A DNA stretch of 64,000 nt, taken from positions 372,001 through 436,000 of the forward strand of contig JBMNLS010000001.1 in the NCBI GenBank assembly GCA_050952935.1, in the 5' to 3' direction. The notes beneath the pieces are model-generated. The model was not told the DNA's origin. It did no database searches and saw nothing but the letters and a program-made list of their open reading frames with translations. Shown here piece by piece: positions 35,040-42,747 of this stretch. The stretch comes from UBA6115 sp050952935 (GTDB lineage: Bacteria; Bacillota; Clostridia; Christensenellales; Aristaeellaceae). The position numbers were made by a program, and so were the translations under genes. Numbering within the stretch: the stretch's first letter is position 1; the number at the start of each line of letters is the position of its first letter.

Positions 35040-35768
35040 ATGAACACAATTTGCGCGTATATCCCTGATAATTTAGCAGCAGGTTTCCCTGAAAAACTGA
35101 AACTGCTTCGGGAGCTAAAGCTGTGCAGCCTGGAAGTCCGTCAGGAGGAGTTGCCCCTTGAATCCCTGCCGATGGCGGAGGTGCTTTGTATTCGCAACCT
35201 CCTGTATGATGAGGGATGCGCCATCGGCCTATATCAGACAAAGATCAAAGGCTTGAAAAAGGCAGCTGTTCAGCAGATTTTGCAGTCCGCCCACCTGCTT
35301 GAGACGGAGCACATCCTATACGATCCGGAAGGCTGTACCGATGAGGAAATCGCTTTCTTTTTCAAGGCCGCGGCCAGTTTTGACATCCCTGTGATGGTGG
35401 AAAACAAGGCATCCTCCATTCTCAGCGACGCGGCCGCCATTGAGGCCTTTCTCAAGAAGCATCCCTGCGGTGTGGCCTTTAACCCTCTGGAGTTTGTGAA
35501 ACTGAAACAACATCCTTTCTTCCATGTATATTATAATAGCAGGCTGAAAAACAATATCAGCCTGCTTAGGTTAAACGATGGCATTTACCTGGATGGAAGC
35601 GCCACGCCTTTGGCGCAGGGTAACGGAGAAATAAAGGAACTCATCTCCATCATGAAAGCCCGTTCCTTCTCGGGCATGTTTTCCCTGAGCCCCTACCTGC
35701 CGGGAAGCACCGCGGAAGACCTGGCCAACATGGCGGCCTGGCTGCGCAGCACGCTTAAGGGGCTTTAA
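35040..35768 (+). CDS. Unrecognised TIM-barrel-like protein
   Basis: A 242-residue protein with alternating strands and helices resembling a shrunken sugar-isomerase TIM barrel: LKLCSLEVR near residue 30, FDIPVMVENKASS in the middle where metal Glu sits in xylose-isomerase-like enzymes, and GVAFNPLEFVKLKQHPFF. The Asp and His ligands are not clear, so activity is uncertain. The start is ambiguous: ATG at 35040 or an in-frame TTG at 35031, neither with a good ribosome site; a GGAGGGGG lies at 34997. Third gene of the DeoR operon. Its stop overlaps the convergent cyclase gene by 4 bp. Confidence 0.65.
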   Translation: MNTICAYIPDNLAAGFPEKLKLLRELKLCSLEVRQEELPLESLPMAEVLCIRNLLYDEGCAIGLYQTKIKGLKKAAVQQILQSAHLLETEHILYDPEGCTDEEIAFFFKAAASFDIPVMVENKASSILSDAAAIEAFLKKHPCGVAFNPLEFVKLKQHPFFHVYYNSRLKNNISLLRLNDGIYLDGSATPLAQGNGEIKELISIMKARSFSGMFSLSPYLPGSTAEDLANMAAWLRSTLKGL

Positions 35769-36448
35769 GGCCCTGTCAGCACTGCCCTGGCCGGCGCACA
35801 GCAGGTGCTGTTCACTTTTAGGGGCAAAACGGTCAGCCGGCAGCGCGTAAACGGTACATTTTCCAGGTTCACAAGAGGCGTCAGCATCAGCACATTGGCG
35901 CCATAAAAATCGGAAAAGAATCCCTGGGGTTCTTCCATGTTTTCCCATCGGGGAGAATCCCCGCCGATGATGACCGGTTTTTTCGCAAGCAGCCAGTCCA
36001 TGGCTGCTTTGGTGAAATAGGGGCCATGGGTCACATAGTCGGGATCCATCCAGTATTGCCCCCAGCCGGTGCCTATAATCAACGCGTCGCCTTCCTGAAT
36101 ATCAGACGCGCCTTCACAGGCAGTCAGGGATTCCGCTGTAATGGCATGGCGGAGGCCACCCTTTTTAACTAAAGGGAGGTTCAGGAGCACACAGGGCACA
36201 TCCACCAGTTTTTCAACGGGCACATCAATCAGCGGGTAATTCAGCGGGTGATCTCCCCCAAAGACATGGGCCGGGGTTTCCAGATAGGTGCCTGTCTGGG
36301 AATGCATCCCTTCAAATATCTCAGCGTATACCTTCACCCCTGCCCAGGGAACTTCCGGCAGGGGCTTGATATTGACATGGGGATAAGGCGGGTCATAGTT
36401 CCACATGCCATTTTGGACGGTGCCTGTCACATCATACACGCGCTTCAT
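35765..36448 (-). CDS. Cyclase-family protein (kynurenine formamidase-like), metal site altered
   Basis: A 227-residue member of the cyclase/kynurenine-formamidase fold. The family motif HxGTHxDxPxH appears as QTGTYLETPAH (Gln51, Tyr55, Glu57, His61), so two of the three His ligands and the Asp are replaced. The C-terminal His/Glu ligand region also lacks clear matches. LIIGTGWGQYW, VIIGGDSPRWENM and GANVLMLTPLVNLENV give good fold support. Last gene of the YjbQ/TPI-like operon, directly abutting the YjbQ stop. It may be a divergent hydrolase or a non-catalytic protein. Confidence 0.8.
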   Translation of the reverse strand: MKRVYDVTGTVQNGMWNYDPPYPHVNIKPLPEVPWAGVKVYAEIFEGMHSQTGTYLETPAHVFGGDHPLNYPLIDVPVEKLVDVPCVLLNLPLVKKGGLRHAITAESLTACEGASDIQEGDALIIGTGWGQYWMDPDYVTHGPYFTKAAMDWLLAKKPVIIGGDSPRWENMEEPQGFFSDFYGANVLMLTPLVNLENVPFTRCRLTVLPLKVNSTCCAPARAVLTGP

Positions 36449-36943
36449 TTAATCGCCTAATACTGTGATCTGGGCGGTTCGCACACGTGCCCGGGTCTGG
36501 TCAAAATCGATGAAGTAAATGAAGCCAAACTGGCCCAAATCCAGCTCGCCATCAATGAGGGCAATGCTTTCACTGCGCCCGATGAGCGCTGAGCGCAGGT
36601 GGGCGTCGGTGTTGTGGCAGCCCCGTGCATCCTCATCGTGCTCCGCCGCGAATTTAAGGGCCTTTTCCCCCGGATGCAGGTACATGCCTTCTTTGCGCTG
36701 ATCGGGGATAAACTGCTGAAGCACCTCGATAAAGTCCTGCTGCAGGGTTTCAAGCCCGGTCATGGAAAGGTCAAAGGCCCGTTCCTGGGTGATGACGCTG
36801 CAGGTGGTGTGGTGGGAATAAACAACCACAATCCCGTTTTTGATGCCGGAGCGGCTGACGATATCCTTGGCAGCCTGGGTCACATCATGAAACGTGGGAA
36901 CGCCGTGATTGGATTGCAGCTTGACAGCTTCACGATAAACCAT
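36449..36943 (-). CDS. yjbQ: YjbQ-family (UPF0047) protein, copy 1
   Basis: A 164-residue YjbQ protein, a small beta-rich trimer-forming family with weak thiamine-phosphate synthase activity reported for a member. Signature blocks are present: VVYSHHTTCSVITQE (conserved His pair and Cys), a NTDAHLRSALIGRSE block, and DGELDLGQFGFIYFIDFD at the C-terminus. AGGAGG precedes the start. It is a paralogue of 37690-38190, and the two flank the TPI-like gene. Confidence 0.92.
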   Translation of the reverse strand: MVYREAVKLQSNHGVPTFHDVTQAAKDIVSRSGIKNGIVVVYSHHTTCSVITQERAFDLSMTGLETLQQDFIEVLQQFIPDQRKEGMYLHPGEKALKFAAEHDEDARGCHNTDAHLRSALIGRSESIALIDGELDLGQFGFIYFIDFDQTRARVRTAQITVLGD

Positions 36944-36958
36944 GTCTACCTCCTGTAA

Positions 36959-37657
36959 TTAGTTTTTTGCCAGATCATCTTTGGCGCGGCGCACAGCCGC
37001 CACCATTTCATCCAGCAGCTTGTAGGGATCCTCTGATTTGAGGATGCCGGAAGCGGACCCCGCCGCCTGGGAACCAGCCATGATAAAGTCATAGATTTGC
37101 TGAGCTGTGGTGATGCCGGCCGCCTGCTCCACCAGAATATTGGGGTCAATTTCCTTGATAGCGGCGATCACTTCCTTGACATAAGACATGTCGCTGGCCT
37201 GTCCGCTGCCGATCAGCTCGCTGGGCTCAGGGTTCAGGATGTCAGGGTGGAACTGGGCGATGGCGCGGGCTTCAGCCACGGTATCAGCGCAGCAGAAGGA
37301 CAGCATATTCAATTCCCTTGCACGCTCAATGGTCTGCCGGATAGCGGCCAATGTCATGGGGCGCTCGCAGTGGTTGATAACCACACCTTGGGCTCCCGCG
37401 GCTTTCAGCGCCTCAGGCAGAACATCGGCCATCCCGCGCCCGGGCCTTAATGTGTCCATATAGGGTGCCAGAATGATCAGGCTGTCGCAATGTTCCCTGA
37501 TGCGGCGGATTTCCGTATAGGGCGCGATGAAAAGCGCGTCTACATCATAGCGCTTGGCCGCTGCATTCACCTCTTGGGCAAACTCCAGCACCGCATCGCC
37601 ATAAATGTAGTTTTTGACGCTGGTCTCAAAAAAAGGCGTTCGGATAACAGGTTTCAT
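36959..37657 (-). CDS. Triosephosphate-isomerase-like protein (archaeal/short type)
   Basis: A 232-residue TIM barrel close in length and motif order to the shorter archaeal-type triosephosphate isomerases. Catalytic positions appear to be Lys15 (in SVKNY, where TPI has NxK, so the Asn is Ser), His96 (VINHCERPM) and Glu144 (NPEPSELIGSG), followed by a phosphate-binding GSQAAGSASGIL near the C-terminus. It is probably a second, specialised isomerase for a triose or tetrose phosphate, because a housekeeping tpiA would sit with glycolytic genes. It is flanked by YjbQ paralogues in one operon. Confidence 0.82.
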   Translation of the reverse strand: MKPVIRTPFFETSVKNYIYGDAVLEFAQEVNAAAKRYDVDALFIAPYTEIRRIREHCDSLIILAPYMDTLRPGRGMADVLPEALKAAGAQGVVINHCERPMTLAAIRQTIERARELNMLSFCCADTVAEARAIAQFHPDILNPEPSELIGSGQASDMSYVKEVIAAIKEIDPNILVEQAAGITTAQQIYDFIMAGSQAAGSASGILKSEDPYKLLDEMVAAVRRAKDDLAKN

Positions 37658-37689
37658 AACATCTCCTTCCTGTTGGTCATTGCACAGAG

Positions 37690-38190
37690 TTATTCACCCA
37701 TCACGGTGACTTTGACAACCCGCTTCCTGGCCCGTACCTGATCCCAGTCGATGAAGTAAGTATAGCCAAACTCACCCAGATCCAGCTTGCCATCCTCAAT
37801 CACGATGCTCTCTGAACGGCAAAACAGGCTGCTGCGCAGGTGAGCATCGGTGTTCAGGCTGGTCCAGGGGCCGGGCTCTCCCACGCTGTTGCCAAATTCA
37901 ATATGCTTGGGACCGGGATGGAGATACTGATTTTCAACCCGGCAGGTGGGCACCAATTTTTCCATGATGTTGCACAAATCCTGCTGCAAGTATTCCAGGC
38001 CGAAATAGGTTTGGTCGTGGGAACACTCCTGAATCATCACAGAGCAGGTGGTGTGATGGGAGTAAATGGTGAGCAGCCCGTTTTTGATGCCGGACTTCTT
38101 CAGAATCTCCTTCACCTGAGGGGTGATGTTGTGAAAGGTGGGGTGCAGGCCTTTAGACTGGACATCAATGCTTTCCTGATAGAGCTTCAT
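37690..38190 (-). CDS. yjbQ: YjbQ-family (UPF0047) protein, copy 2
   Basis: A 166-residue YjbQ protein with TIYSHHTTCSVMIQE, NTDAHLRSSLFCRSE and GKLDLGEFGYTYFIDWD. Compared with copy 1 it has an insert around NQYLHPGPKHIEFGNSVGE. First gene of a four-gene operon (YjbQ, TPI-like, YjbQ, cyclase) with small gaps of 32, 15 and 0 bp. GGAGGG precedes the ATG and a strong promoter lies at 38226-38254. Confidence 0.92.
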   Translation of the reverse strand: MKLYQESIDVQSKGLHPTFHNITPQVKEILKKSGIKNGLLTIYSHHTTCSVMIQECSHDQTYFGLEYLQQDLCNIMEKLVPTCRVENQYLHPGPKHIEFGNSVGEPGPWTSLNTDAHLRSSLFCRSESIVIEDGKLDLGEFGYTYFIDWDQVRARKRVVKVTVMGE

Positions 38191-38225
38191 ATGGTATTTC
38201 CCTCCAAAATTATTATTGCTTGTTT

Positions 38226-38254
38226 ATTATAAACCATGGCGCCATGCCAATCAA
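38226..38254 (-). promoter_or_regulatory. Promoter of the YjbQ/TPI-like operon with palindromic spacer
   Basis: Minus strand TTGATT (38249-38254), 17-bp spacer, TATAAT (38226-38231). The spacer contains CATGGCGCCATG (38235-38246), a perfect 12-bp palindrome, well placed for a repressor. Confidence 0.78.
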
Positions 38255-38284
38255 GCGTTGCAATCACAAACATGCGCCTTTCAA

Positions 38285-38914
38285 TCATTTTTCCGTTTTT
38301 CCTTTTTCCTGTTTTGTGGGTGCGTTAAGCCGCTCACCCACAGCGCCGCCAGGATGCACCAGGGCAAAACGCTCATTTTGAAAATCAATTCGTTCAATCA
38401 AGGCGCTTTGCAGCGCGTCAAACAATGCGCTTAACATGACAAAACTGGTGGTGCCTTGAGCATTATAGCGGTCGGTTTCCCGGTTGATGTACATTTTGAG
38501 CACCACATCAGCCCCCTGTGCCAGAGGAGACTGAAGGTTTTCCGTAACAGCGATGATAAAAGCGCCCTTTTTTCGGCAGATATCCATAATGGGAAGGAGC
38601 TCCGCCGTTTTCCCGCCGCGCGAAGCCAGCAGCATCACATCCCCTGCCTGAACAAAGCCGGTGCCTCCATGCACCGCTTCAGAAGGAGAGATAAACCGCG
38701 CCGGGCGTTCGATACAGCACATCAGATGGGCAAAGTGCTGGCAGGCGATGCCTGAATGTCCGCAGCCGCTGGCCGCGATTCGCGGCGCTTTGGCCAAAGC
38801 CTCCACTGACTTTAAAAAGGCTGACTGATCGACATGGCTAAACGCATCCCGCAGGCATTCCGCCTCAATCTGGAAAGCTTCACCGGCCACTTTCAGCAAA
38901 TGCTCATGGTTCAT
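38285..38914 (-). CDS. SIS-domain sugar-phosphate isomerase-like protein (KdsD/GutQ-like, no CBS domains)
   Basis: A 209-residue protein made of one SIS domain. ASGCGHSGIACQHFAHLM carries the phosphosugar-binding Ser region, LASRGGKTAELLPIM the second loop, and the C-terminal HPGGAVGERL is typical of arabinose-5-phosphate isomerases. Full KdsD/GutQ proteins (~320-330 residues) continue with two CBS domains; here the chain ends soon after in a Lys/Glu-rich tail. Probably an isomerase of arabinose-5-phosphate or a related phosphosugar. Monocistronic, upstream of the YjbQ promoter. Confidence 0.86.
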   Translation of the reverse strand: MNHEHLLKVAGEAFQIEAECLRDAFSHVDQSAFLKSVEALAKAPRIAASGCGHSGIACQHFAHLMCCIERPARFISPSEAVHGGTGFVQAGDVMLLASRGGKTAELLPIMDICRKKGAFIIAVTENLQSPLAQGADVVLKMYINRETDRYNAQGTTSFVMLSALFDALQSALIERIDFQNERFALVHPGGAVGERLNAPTKQEKGKTEK

Positions 38915-39089
38915 GTGGTTGTCCTCCTGCTTGTTTTAAATATGGAATATAGTCAAATCAAATCACTGCATAACCCATTATGAGGAGTATTTATAGCCAT
39001 GTCAAGGAAATATGATCAGTTTTTTCTAAAAAACGCAGTTTTCAATCATTTCCAAAGTTTTGCTTCAAGATATCTGCGGATCAACCATA

Positions 39090-39428
39090 ACAAAACCCGC
39101 CGGATCTGCCGGCGGGCAAGGTATCCATATTCGGTTGTATTGACCGTTTGCTGCCGTTTTGCTGGCTTCGCCCGGGTACAATCACCATCTCCCTTTAGGG
39201 GATTTGGCTGCCTGGGTCGGGGATGATGACAGGAATCTGGTTTGGTTCGTGTTCATAATTCCTATTCAATACCTTGCCATCAGTCATCCACTGTCCAGGG
39301 TAAGCCCGCGGTGTTACGGATTGCTTGCCTTAGCAGGGCGGGCGAAGCAGACAACAAAGGGTATAATTTCTGTGTTGTTCAGTATACCGCCCTCCTTCTA
39401 AGCCTATTGTTTGTGTTTTCCTTGGCTC
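39090..39428 (-). ncRNA. Candidate structured noncoding RNA, about 340 nt
   Basis: On the minus strand a strong promoter (39435-39463) is followed by sequence with no good open frame and then a terminator (39096-39116 with T-run). Several stems can be drawn: GGCTTAG with CTAAG-GC enclosing AGGGC/GCCCT; GGTATA/TATACC overlapping ACAACA/TGTTGT (a possible pseudoknot); CCTGG/CCAGG with GGATGA/TCATCC; and a long-range GTATTG/CAATAC. No tmRNA, RNase P (no GAAAGTCC) or SRP (no GGAA apex) hallmarks were found. 6S RNA is usually shorter (~200 nt). Family unassigned. Confidence 0.6.
39096..39116 (-). terminator. Terminator of the candidate noncoding RNA
   Basis: Stem CCCGCCGG (39096-39103) with CCGGCGGG (39109-39116), followed on the minus strand by TTTTGTT. 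Confidence 0.85.
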
Positions 39429-39434
39429 AGCTGT

Positions 39435-39463
39435 AATGTAGCATAAGTTTACGTATTTGTCAA
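39435..39463 (-). promoter_or_regulatory. Promoter of the candidate noncoding RNA
   Basis: Minus strand TTGACA (39458-39463), 17-bp spacer, TACATT (39435-39440). No ribosome site with a usable frame follows. Confidence 0.82.
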
Positions 39464-39565
39464 TATCGGCAGAAAACAAACCCGATATTTAATCCGAATT
39501 ATTTTACGAACCCCTGTCATTATGTTCGGAAAACTGCTATGCTTGGACGAATGGAGGTGAACGGC

Positions 39566-40015
39566 ATGGACAGATGGCTGCGAAAGCAAATACCCGAATC
39601 GGGAAAACGCCGCCGGTTTTATGTGTTTTCAGCGCTGGCCCTGATGGTGGCGCTGGCGGCATGGCTGTTTTCAGCGCAGCCTCCAGATACTTCAGGCGCT
39701 CAGAGCACCTGGCTGAAAAAGCTGATGGCAGACCTCCTGGGGATTGAAATCAGCGAGTTTTTGATCCGCAAGCTGGCTCATTTTGGGGAATACCTGCTGA
39801 TGGGGCTGTTTGCGGGCGGAGCTGTAAGTCAACTGGGTTTTAAAAGCCGACATGCTCTTTCCGCGCTGGCGCTGACGCTGGTGGCAGCGCTGGTGGATGA
39901 AACCATTCAGGTTTTTTCAGGCCGGGGCCCTTCAGTGCTTGATGTGTGGATCGATGCGGCGGGCGCCGCCATCGGGCTTGTTATCGTAAAAATGTTCAAA
40001 AGACATTCCCATTGA
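39566..40015 (+). CDS. VanZ-family membrane protein
   Basis: A 149-residue integral membrane protein of the VanZ family. Motifs: FSAQPPDTSG after the first membrane segment, IRKLAHFGEYLLMGLFAGG (conserved His-Phe-x-Glu) and DETIQVFSGRGPSVLDVWIDAAGAAIG, with four membrane segments in all. The ATG at 39566 is preferred to one at 39539 because GGAGGTG sits between them. VanZ proteins are linked to teicoplanin tolerance in enterococci, but most homologues have no proven role. No vancomycin-resistance genes are nearby. Confidence 0.9.
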   Translation: MDRWLRKQIPESGKRRRFYVFSALALMVALAAWLFSAQPPDTSGAQSTWLKKLMADLLGIEISEFLIRKLAHFGEYLLMGLFAGGAVSQLGFKSRHALSALALTLVAALVDETIQVFSGRGPSVLDVWIDAAGAAIGLVIVKMFKRHSH

Positions 40016-40074
40016 ATTACCCCAGGCCATTTGTTATGATTCGCATATAGCAGCGTCAGTGGAAAGGCCTCATC

Positions 40075-40932
40075 ATGATTCTCAGCTTTGACAAGAAAAA
40101 ACTGCAAAGCATCCTTGACAGCTTTTTTATGGTGTCCGGCATTCATTCCGCCGTGTTTGACGACAAGGGGCGGGGCATCGCCTGGAGCCAGAACATGGTG
40201 CGCTCGCCGCTGTGCGATATGTTAAGAAAGATCCCTTCCTTCGATGAGGCTTGCAGGGCCTGCGACCGGGCGGCCTGCCTGCGCTGCCGGGCCAGCGGGC
40301 AGGGGGAGCAATACCGCTGTCACATTGGCCTTGAGGAGTTTGTGGTGCCTATCGTGGCCGATCACGGCATCATTGTGGGCTATATCATCTCCGGCCAGCT
40401 GATTCCTTACGGCCGCCGGGAGGAGACGCTTCCCCAGGTGCTGGCCGCCTGCCAACCCTATGGGGTGGATGAGGAAACGCTCACCCGCGCCTACCTTGGT
40501 CAGCGGGAGCTGGAGCCTGACATCGTGGACGCGGCATTTGAGATTCTTCAGGCCTGCACCGCCCATGTCTGGGTGACCAAGGCCGCCTCCATCAACGAGG
40601 GCAGCCTGGCTTTCAGGATTTCTGACTATATCAAAAACAACCTCAGCGGCGATCTGTCAGTATCAGCGCTGTGTGAGACGCTGCTGATCAGCAAAGCGCG
40701 CCTTAACCGCTTGGCTCAGGTGTATTTTGGCATGAGCCCGCAGCATTATGTTAGGCGCCTGCGCCTGGAGGAGGGCAAAAACCTGCTGATTCATACGGAT
40801 GAGCCCATCGGCCAAATCGCGGCCCGGGTAGGCATCCCCGATTACAATTACTTCTCCAAGGTTTTTAAAGCCCAAGAAGGAGTGTCCCCCCGGGATTACC
40901 GCAAGGGCAGGGAGACCTCCCTGTTGCTCTAA
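40075..40932 (+). CDS. PocR-domain AraC-family transcriptional regulator
   Basis: A 285-residue regulator. The N-terminal PocR sensory domain (about 1-160) has the Cys-rich CRACDRAACLRCRASG and CHIGLEEFVVPI. The C-terminal AraC double helix-turn-helix (about 180-280) has LLISKARLNRLAQVYFGMSPQHYVRRLRLE and IAARVGIPDYNYFSKVFKAQEG. PocR-AraC proteins usually activate in response to a small carbon-source ligand. It sits just upstream of araA on the same strand and is the likely L-arabinose activator. Confidence 0.9.
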   Translation: MILSFDKKKLQSILDSFFMVSGIHSAVFDDKGRGIAWSQNMVRSPLCDMLRKIPSFDEACRACDRAACLRCRASGQGEQYRCHIGLEEFVVPIVADHGIIVGYIISGQLIPYGRREETLPQVLAACQPYGVDEETLTRAYLGQRELEPDIVDAAFEILQACTAHVWVTKAASINEGSLAFRISDYIKNNLSGDLSVSALCETLLISKARLNRLAQVYFGMSPQHYVRRLRLEEGKNLLIHTDEPIGQIAARVGIPDYNYFSKVFKAQEGVSPRDYRKGRETSLLL

Positions 40933-41001
40933 AAAATAGCAGAATTGTGATTCAAAATTACTATTTTCCGCCCTTCTCTTACTATTAATTTTCGTTCCTA
41001 A

Positions 41002-41010
41002 TGGTATAAT
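41002..41010 (+). promoter_or_regulatory. araA promoter, extended -10
   Basis: TGG-TATAAT (41002-41010) with a poor -35, as expected for an activator-dependent promoter such as one driven by the AraC-type protein upstream. Confidence 0.65.
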
Positions 41011-41035
41011 ACAATCATAATAACAGGATGATGCG

Positions 41036-41049
41036 CCAAAGCGTTTTCT
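41036..41049 (+). promoter_or_regulatory. cre-like operator before araA
   Basis: CCAAAGCGTTTTCT; its complement AGAAAACGCTTTGG shares GAAAACGCTT with the site at 2997-3010 and approximates a catabolite-response element. It lies downstream of the -10 box, a typical repressor roadblock position. Confidence 0.5.
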
Positions 41050-41078
41050 TTTCATAATAAAACAGGAGGATTTTATCG

Positions 41079-42575
41079 ATGCTTGTGAAAAAAGACTATG
41101 CGTTCTGGTTTTGTGTGGGGTCTCAGGATCTGTATGGCGAGGACGTGCTGCGCCAGGTGGCTGAGCATGCGCAGATCATGGAGAAAACCCTCAATCAGCA
41201 GGGGCGTCTGCCCTATCGGCTGGTGCTGAAGCCCACCCTGGTTACGGCGGACACGATCCGCGCCACCTTTAACGAGGTAAACGCCGATGACAGCTGCGCC
41301 GGTGTCATCACCTGGATGCACACCTTCTCTCCCGCCAAGTCCTGGATCGCCGGGCTTAAGGAGCTGCGCAAGCCCATGCTGCACCTGCTCACCCAGTTTA
41401 ATCAGGAAATCCCCTATGACAGCATTGATATGGACTTCATGAACCTGAACCAGTCCGCCCATGGCGACCGGGAGTTTGGCCACATGATGACCCGCCTGGG
41501 CATGGAGCGCAAGGTGGTGGCCGGCTACTGGGAGGACAGCGCCGTCCTGGGCCGGGTGGCCGCCTGGATGCACACGGCTGTGGGCGTGGTGGAGAGCAAA
41601 AAGGTGCGCGTGTTGCGCATGGCTGATAACATGCGTAACGTGGCCGTTACCGAGGGCGACAAGGTGGAGGCTCAGCAGGTTTTCGGCTGGGAGATTGACG
41701 CCTATCCCTCCAGCGAAATCGCGGAGGCTGTGGCCGCCGTCTCCGCCGGGGATATCCAGGCCCTGGTGGATGAATATTATCAGACCTATGAGATCATCCT
41801 GGATGGCCGCGATCCGGATGAATTCCGCAAGGCCGTATCCGTCCAAGCGCAGACAGAGCTGGGCCTTGAACGCTTCATGACGGAAAATAACTACCATGCT
41901 CTTGTTACCCATTTTGGCGATTTGGGGGCGCTCAAGCAGCTGCCGGGGCTGGCCATCCAGCGCCTGGAGGAGAAGGGCTTCGGCTTTGGCCCTGAGGGGG
42001 ACTGGAAAACCGCCGCCATGGTGCGGGTGATGAAACTGATGACCGCCGGCATGGAAAACCCCAGGGGCACCTCCATGCTGGAGGATTATACCTACAACCT
42101 GGTGCCCGGCAAGGAGGGTATCCTCCAGGCTCATATGCTGGAAATTTGCCCCTCCCTGGCGGATGGGAAGATTGCCATGCGCTGCCTGCCGCTGCTGATG
42201 GGCAACCGGGAGGATCCTGCCAGGTTGGTCTTCACCTCTAAAACCGGGCCCGGTATCGCCACCTCCCTCATCGACCTGGGCCACCGTTTCCGCCTGATCA
42301 TCCAGGAGGTGGAGTGCAAAAAGAACGAAAAGCCCATGCCCAAGCTGCCGGTGGCCACCGCCTTCTGGACGCCCAAGCCTGATTTCCACACCGGCCTTGA
42401 AGCCTGGGTGCTGGCAGGCGGCGCCCACCACTCCGCCTTCACCTACGACCTGAGCGCTGAGCAGATGGCCGACTGGGCCGCCTATATGGGCATTGAGGCC
42501 GTGGTGATCGATCAGAACACCACCATCAGAAGCCTTAAAAACGGCATGATGCTGGCGGATGTCGTATATCGTTGA
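41079..42575 (+). CDS. araA: L-arabinose isomerase
   Basis: Converts L-arabinose to L-ribulose, Mn-dependent, cytosolic. 498 residues, the usual AraA length (~500). Recognisable blocks are YAFWFCVGSQDLYG at the start, WMHTFSPAKSWI, LTQFNQEIPYDSIDMDFMNLNQ, the metal Glu blocks FGPEGDWKTAAM and TSMLEDYTYN, and the metal His block GGAHHSAFTYD. All expected ligands are present. AGGAGG precedes the ATG. It is followed by a furanose-type importer and, further on, a class II aldolase/epimerase of the AraD family; an araB kinase is not in this locus. Confidence 0.97.
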   Translation: MLVKKDYAFWFCVGSQDLYGEDVLRQVAEHAQIMEKTLNQQGRLPYRLVLKPTLVTADTIRATFNEVNADDSCAGVITWMHTFSPAKSWIAGLKELRKPMLHLLTQFNQEIPYDSIDMDFMNLNQSAHGDREFGHMMTRLGMERKVVAGYWEDSAVLGRVAAWMHTAVGVVESKKVRVLRMADNMRNVAVTEGDKVEAQQVFGWEIDAYPSSEIAEAVAAVSAGDIQALVDEYYQTYEIILDGRDPDEFRKAVSVQAQTELGLERFMTENNYHALVTHFGDLGALKQLPGLAIQRLEEKGFGFGPEGDWKTAAMVRVMKLMTAGMENPRGTSMLEDYTYNLVPGKEGILQAHMLEICPSLADGKIAMRCLPLLMGNREDPARLVFTSKTGPGIATSLIDLGHRFRLIIQEVECKKNEKPMPKLPVATAFWTPKPDFHTGLEAWVLAGGAHHSAFTYDLSAEQMADWAAYMGIEAVVIDQNTTIRSLKNGMMLADVVYR

Positions 42576-42670
42576 CGCATATTATATGAAACGCCAAATG
42601 AAAGGGGGGAACCGGAAAACATTCGCTGATAACTCATTGTTTCTGTTTTCCTGCACGACCCGTCAATTTC

Positions 42671-42700
42671 TTGACATTGATTCCGGCGATGTTCTACAAT
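42671..42700 (+). promoter_or_regulatory. Promoter of the ytfQ-like operon
   Basis: TTGACA (42671-42676), 18-bp spacer, TACAAT (42695-42700). Confidence 0.8.
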
Positions 42701-42747
42701 GAACAAAACAGCATTCCAATGACGTAATATTATATGGAGGGATATTC

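Larger units (their letters stand above)
38915..39565. other. 651-bp region without protein gene
   Basis: Contains the predicted noncoding RNA and its signals on the minus strand (listed separately), AT-rich sequence at 38930-39060 and the ribosome site of the VanZ-like gene. Short frames on both strands have no ribosome site or family resemblance. Confidence 0.75.

Noticed and set aside
39090..39428. tmRNA, RNase P RNA or SRP RNA
   Set aside because: No tRNA-like ends or tag frame, no GAAAGTCC core, no GGAA apex; the size does not rescue the match.
39566..40015. Vancomycin-resistance locus member
   Set aside because: VanZ-family genes are widespread; no vanA/H/X/R/S genes are present.
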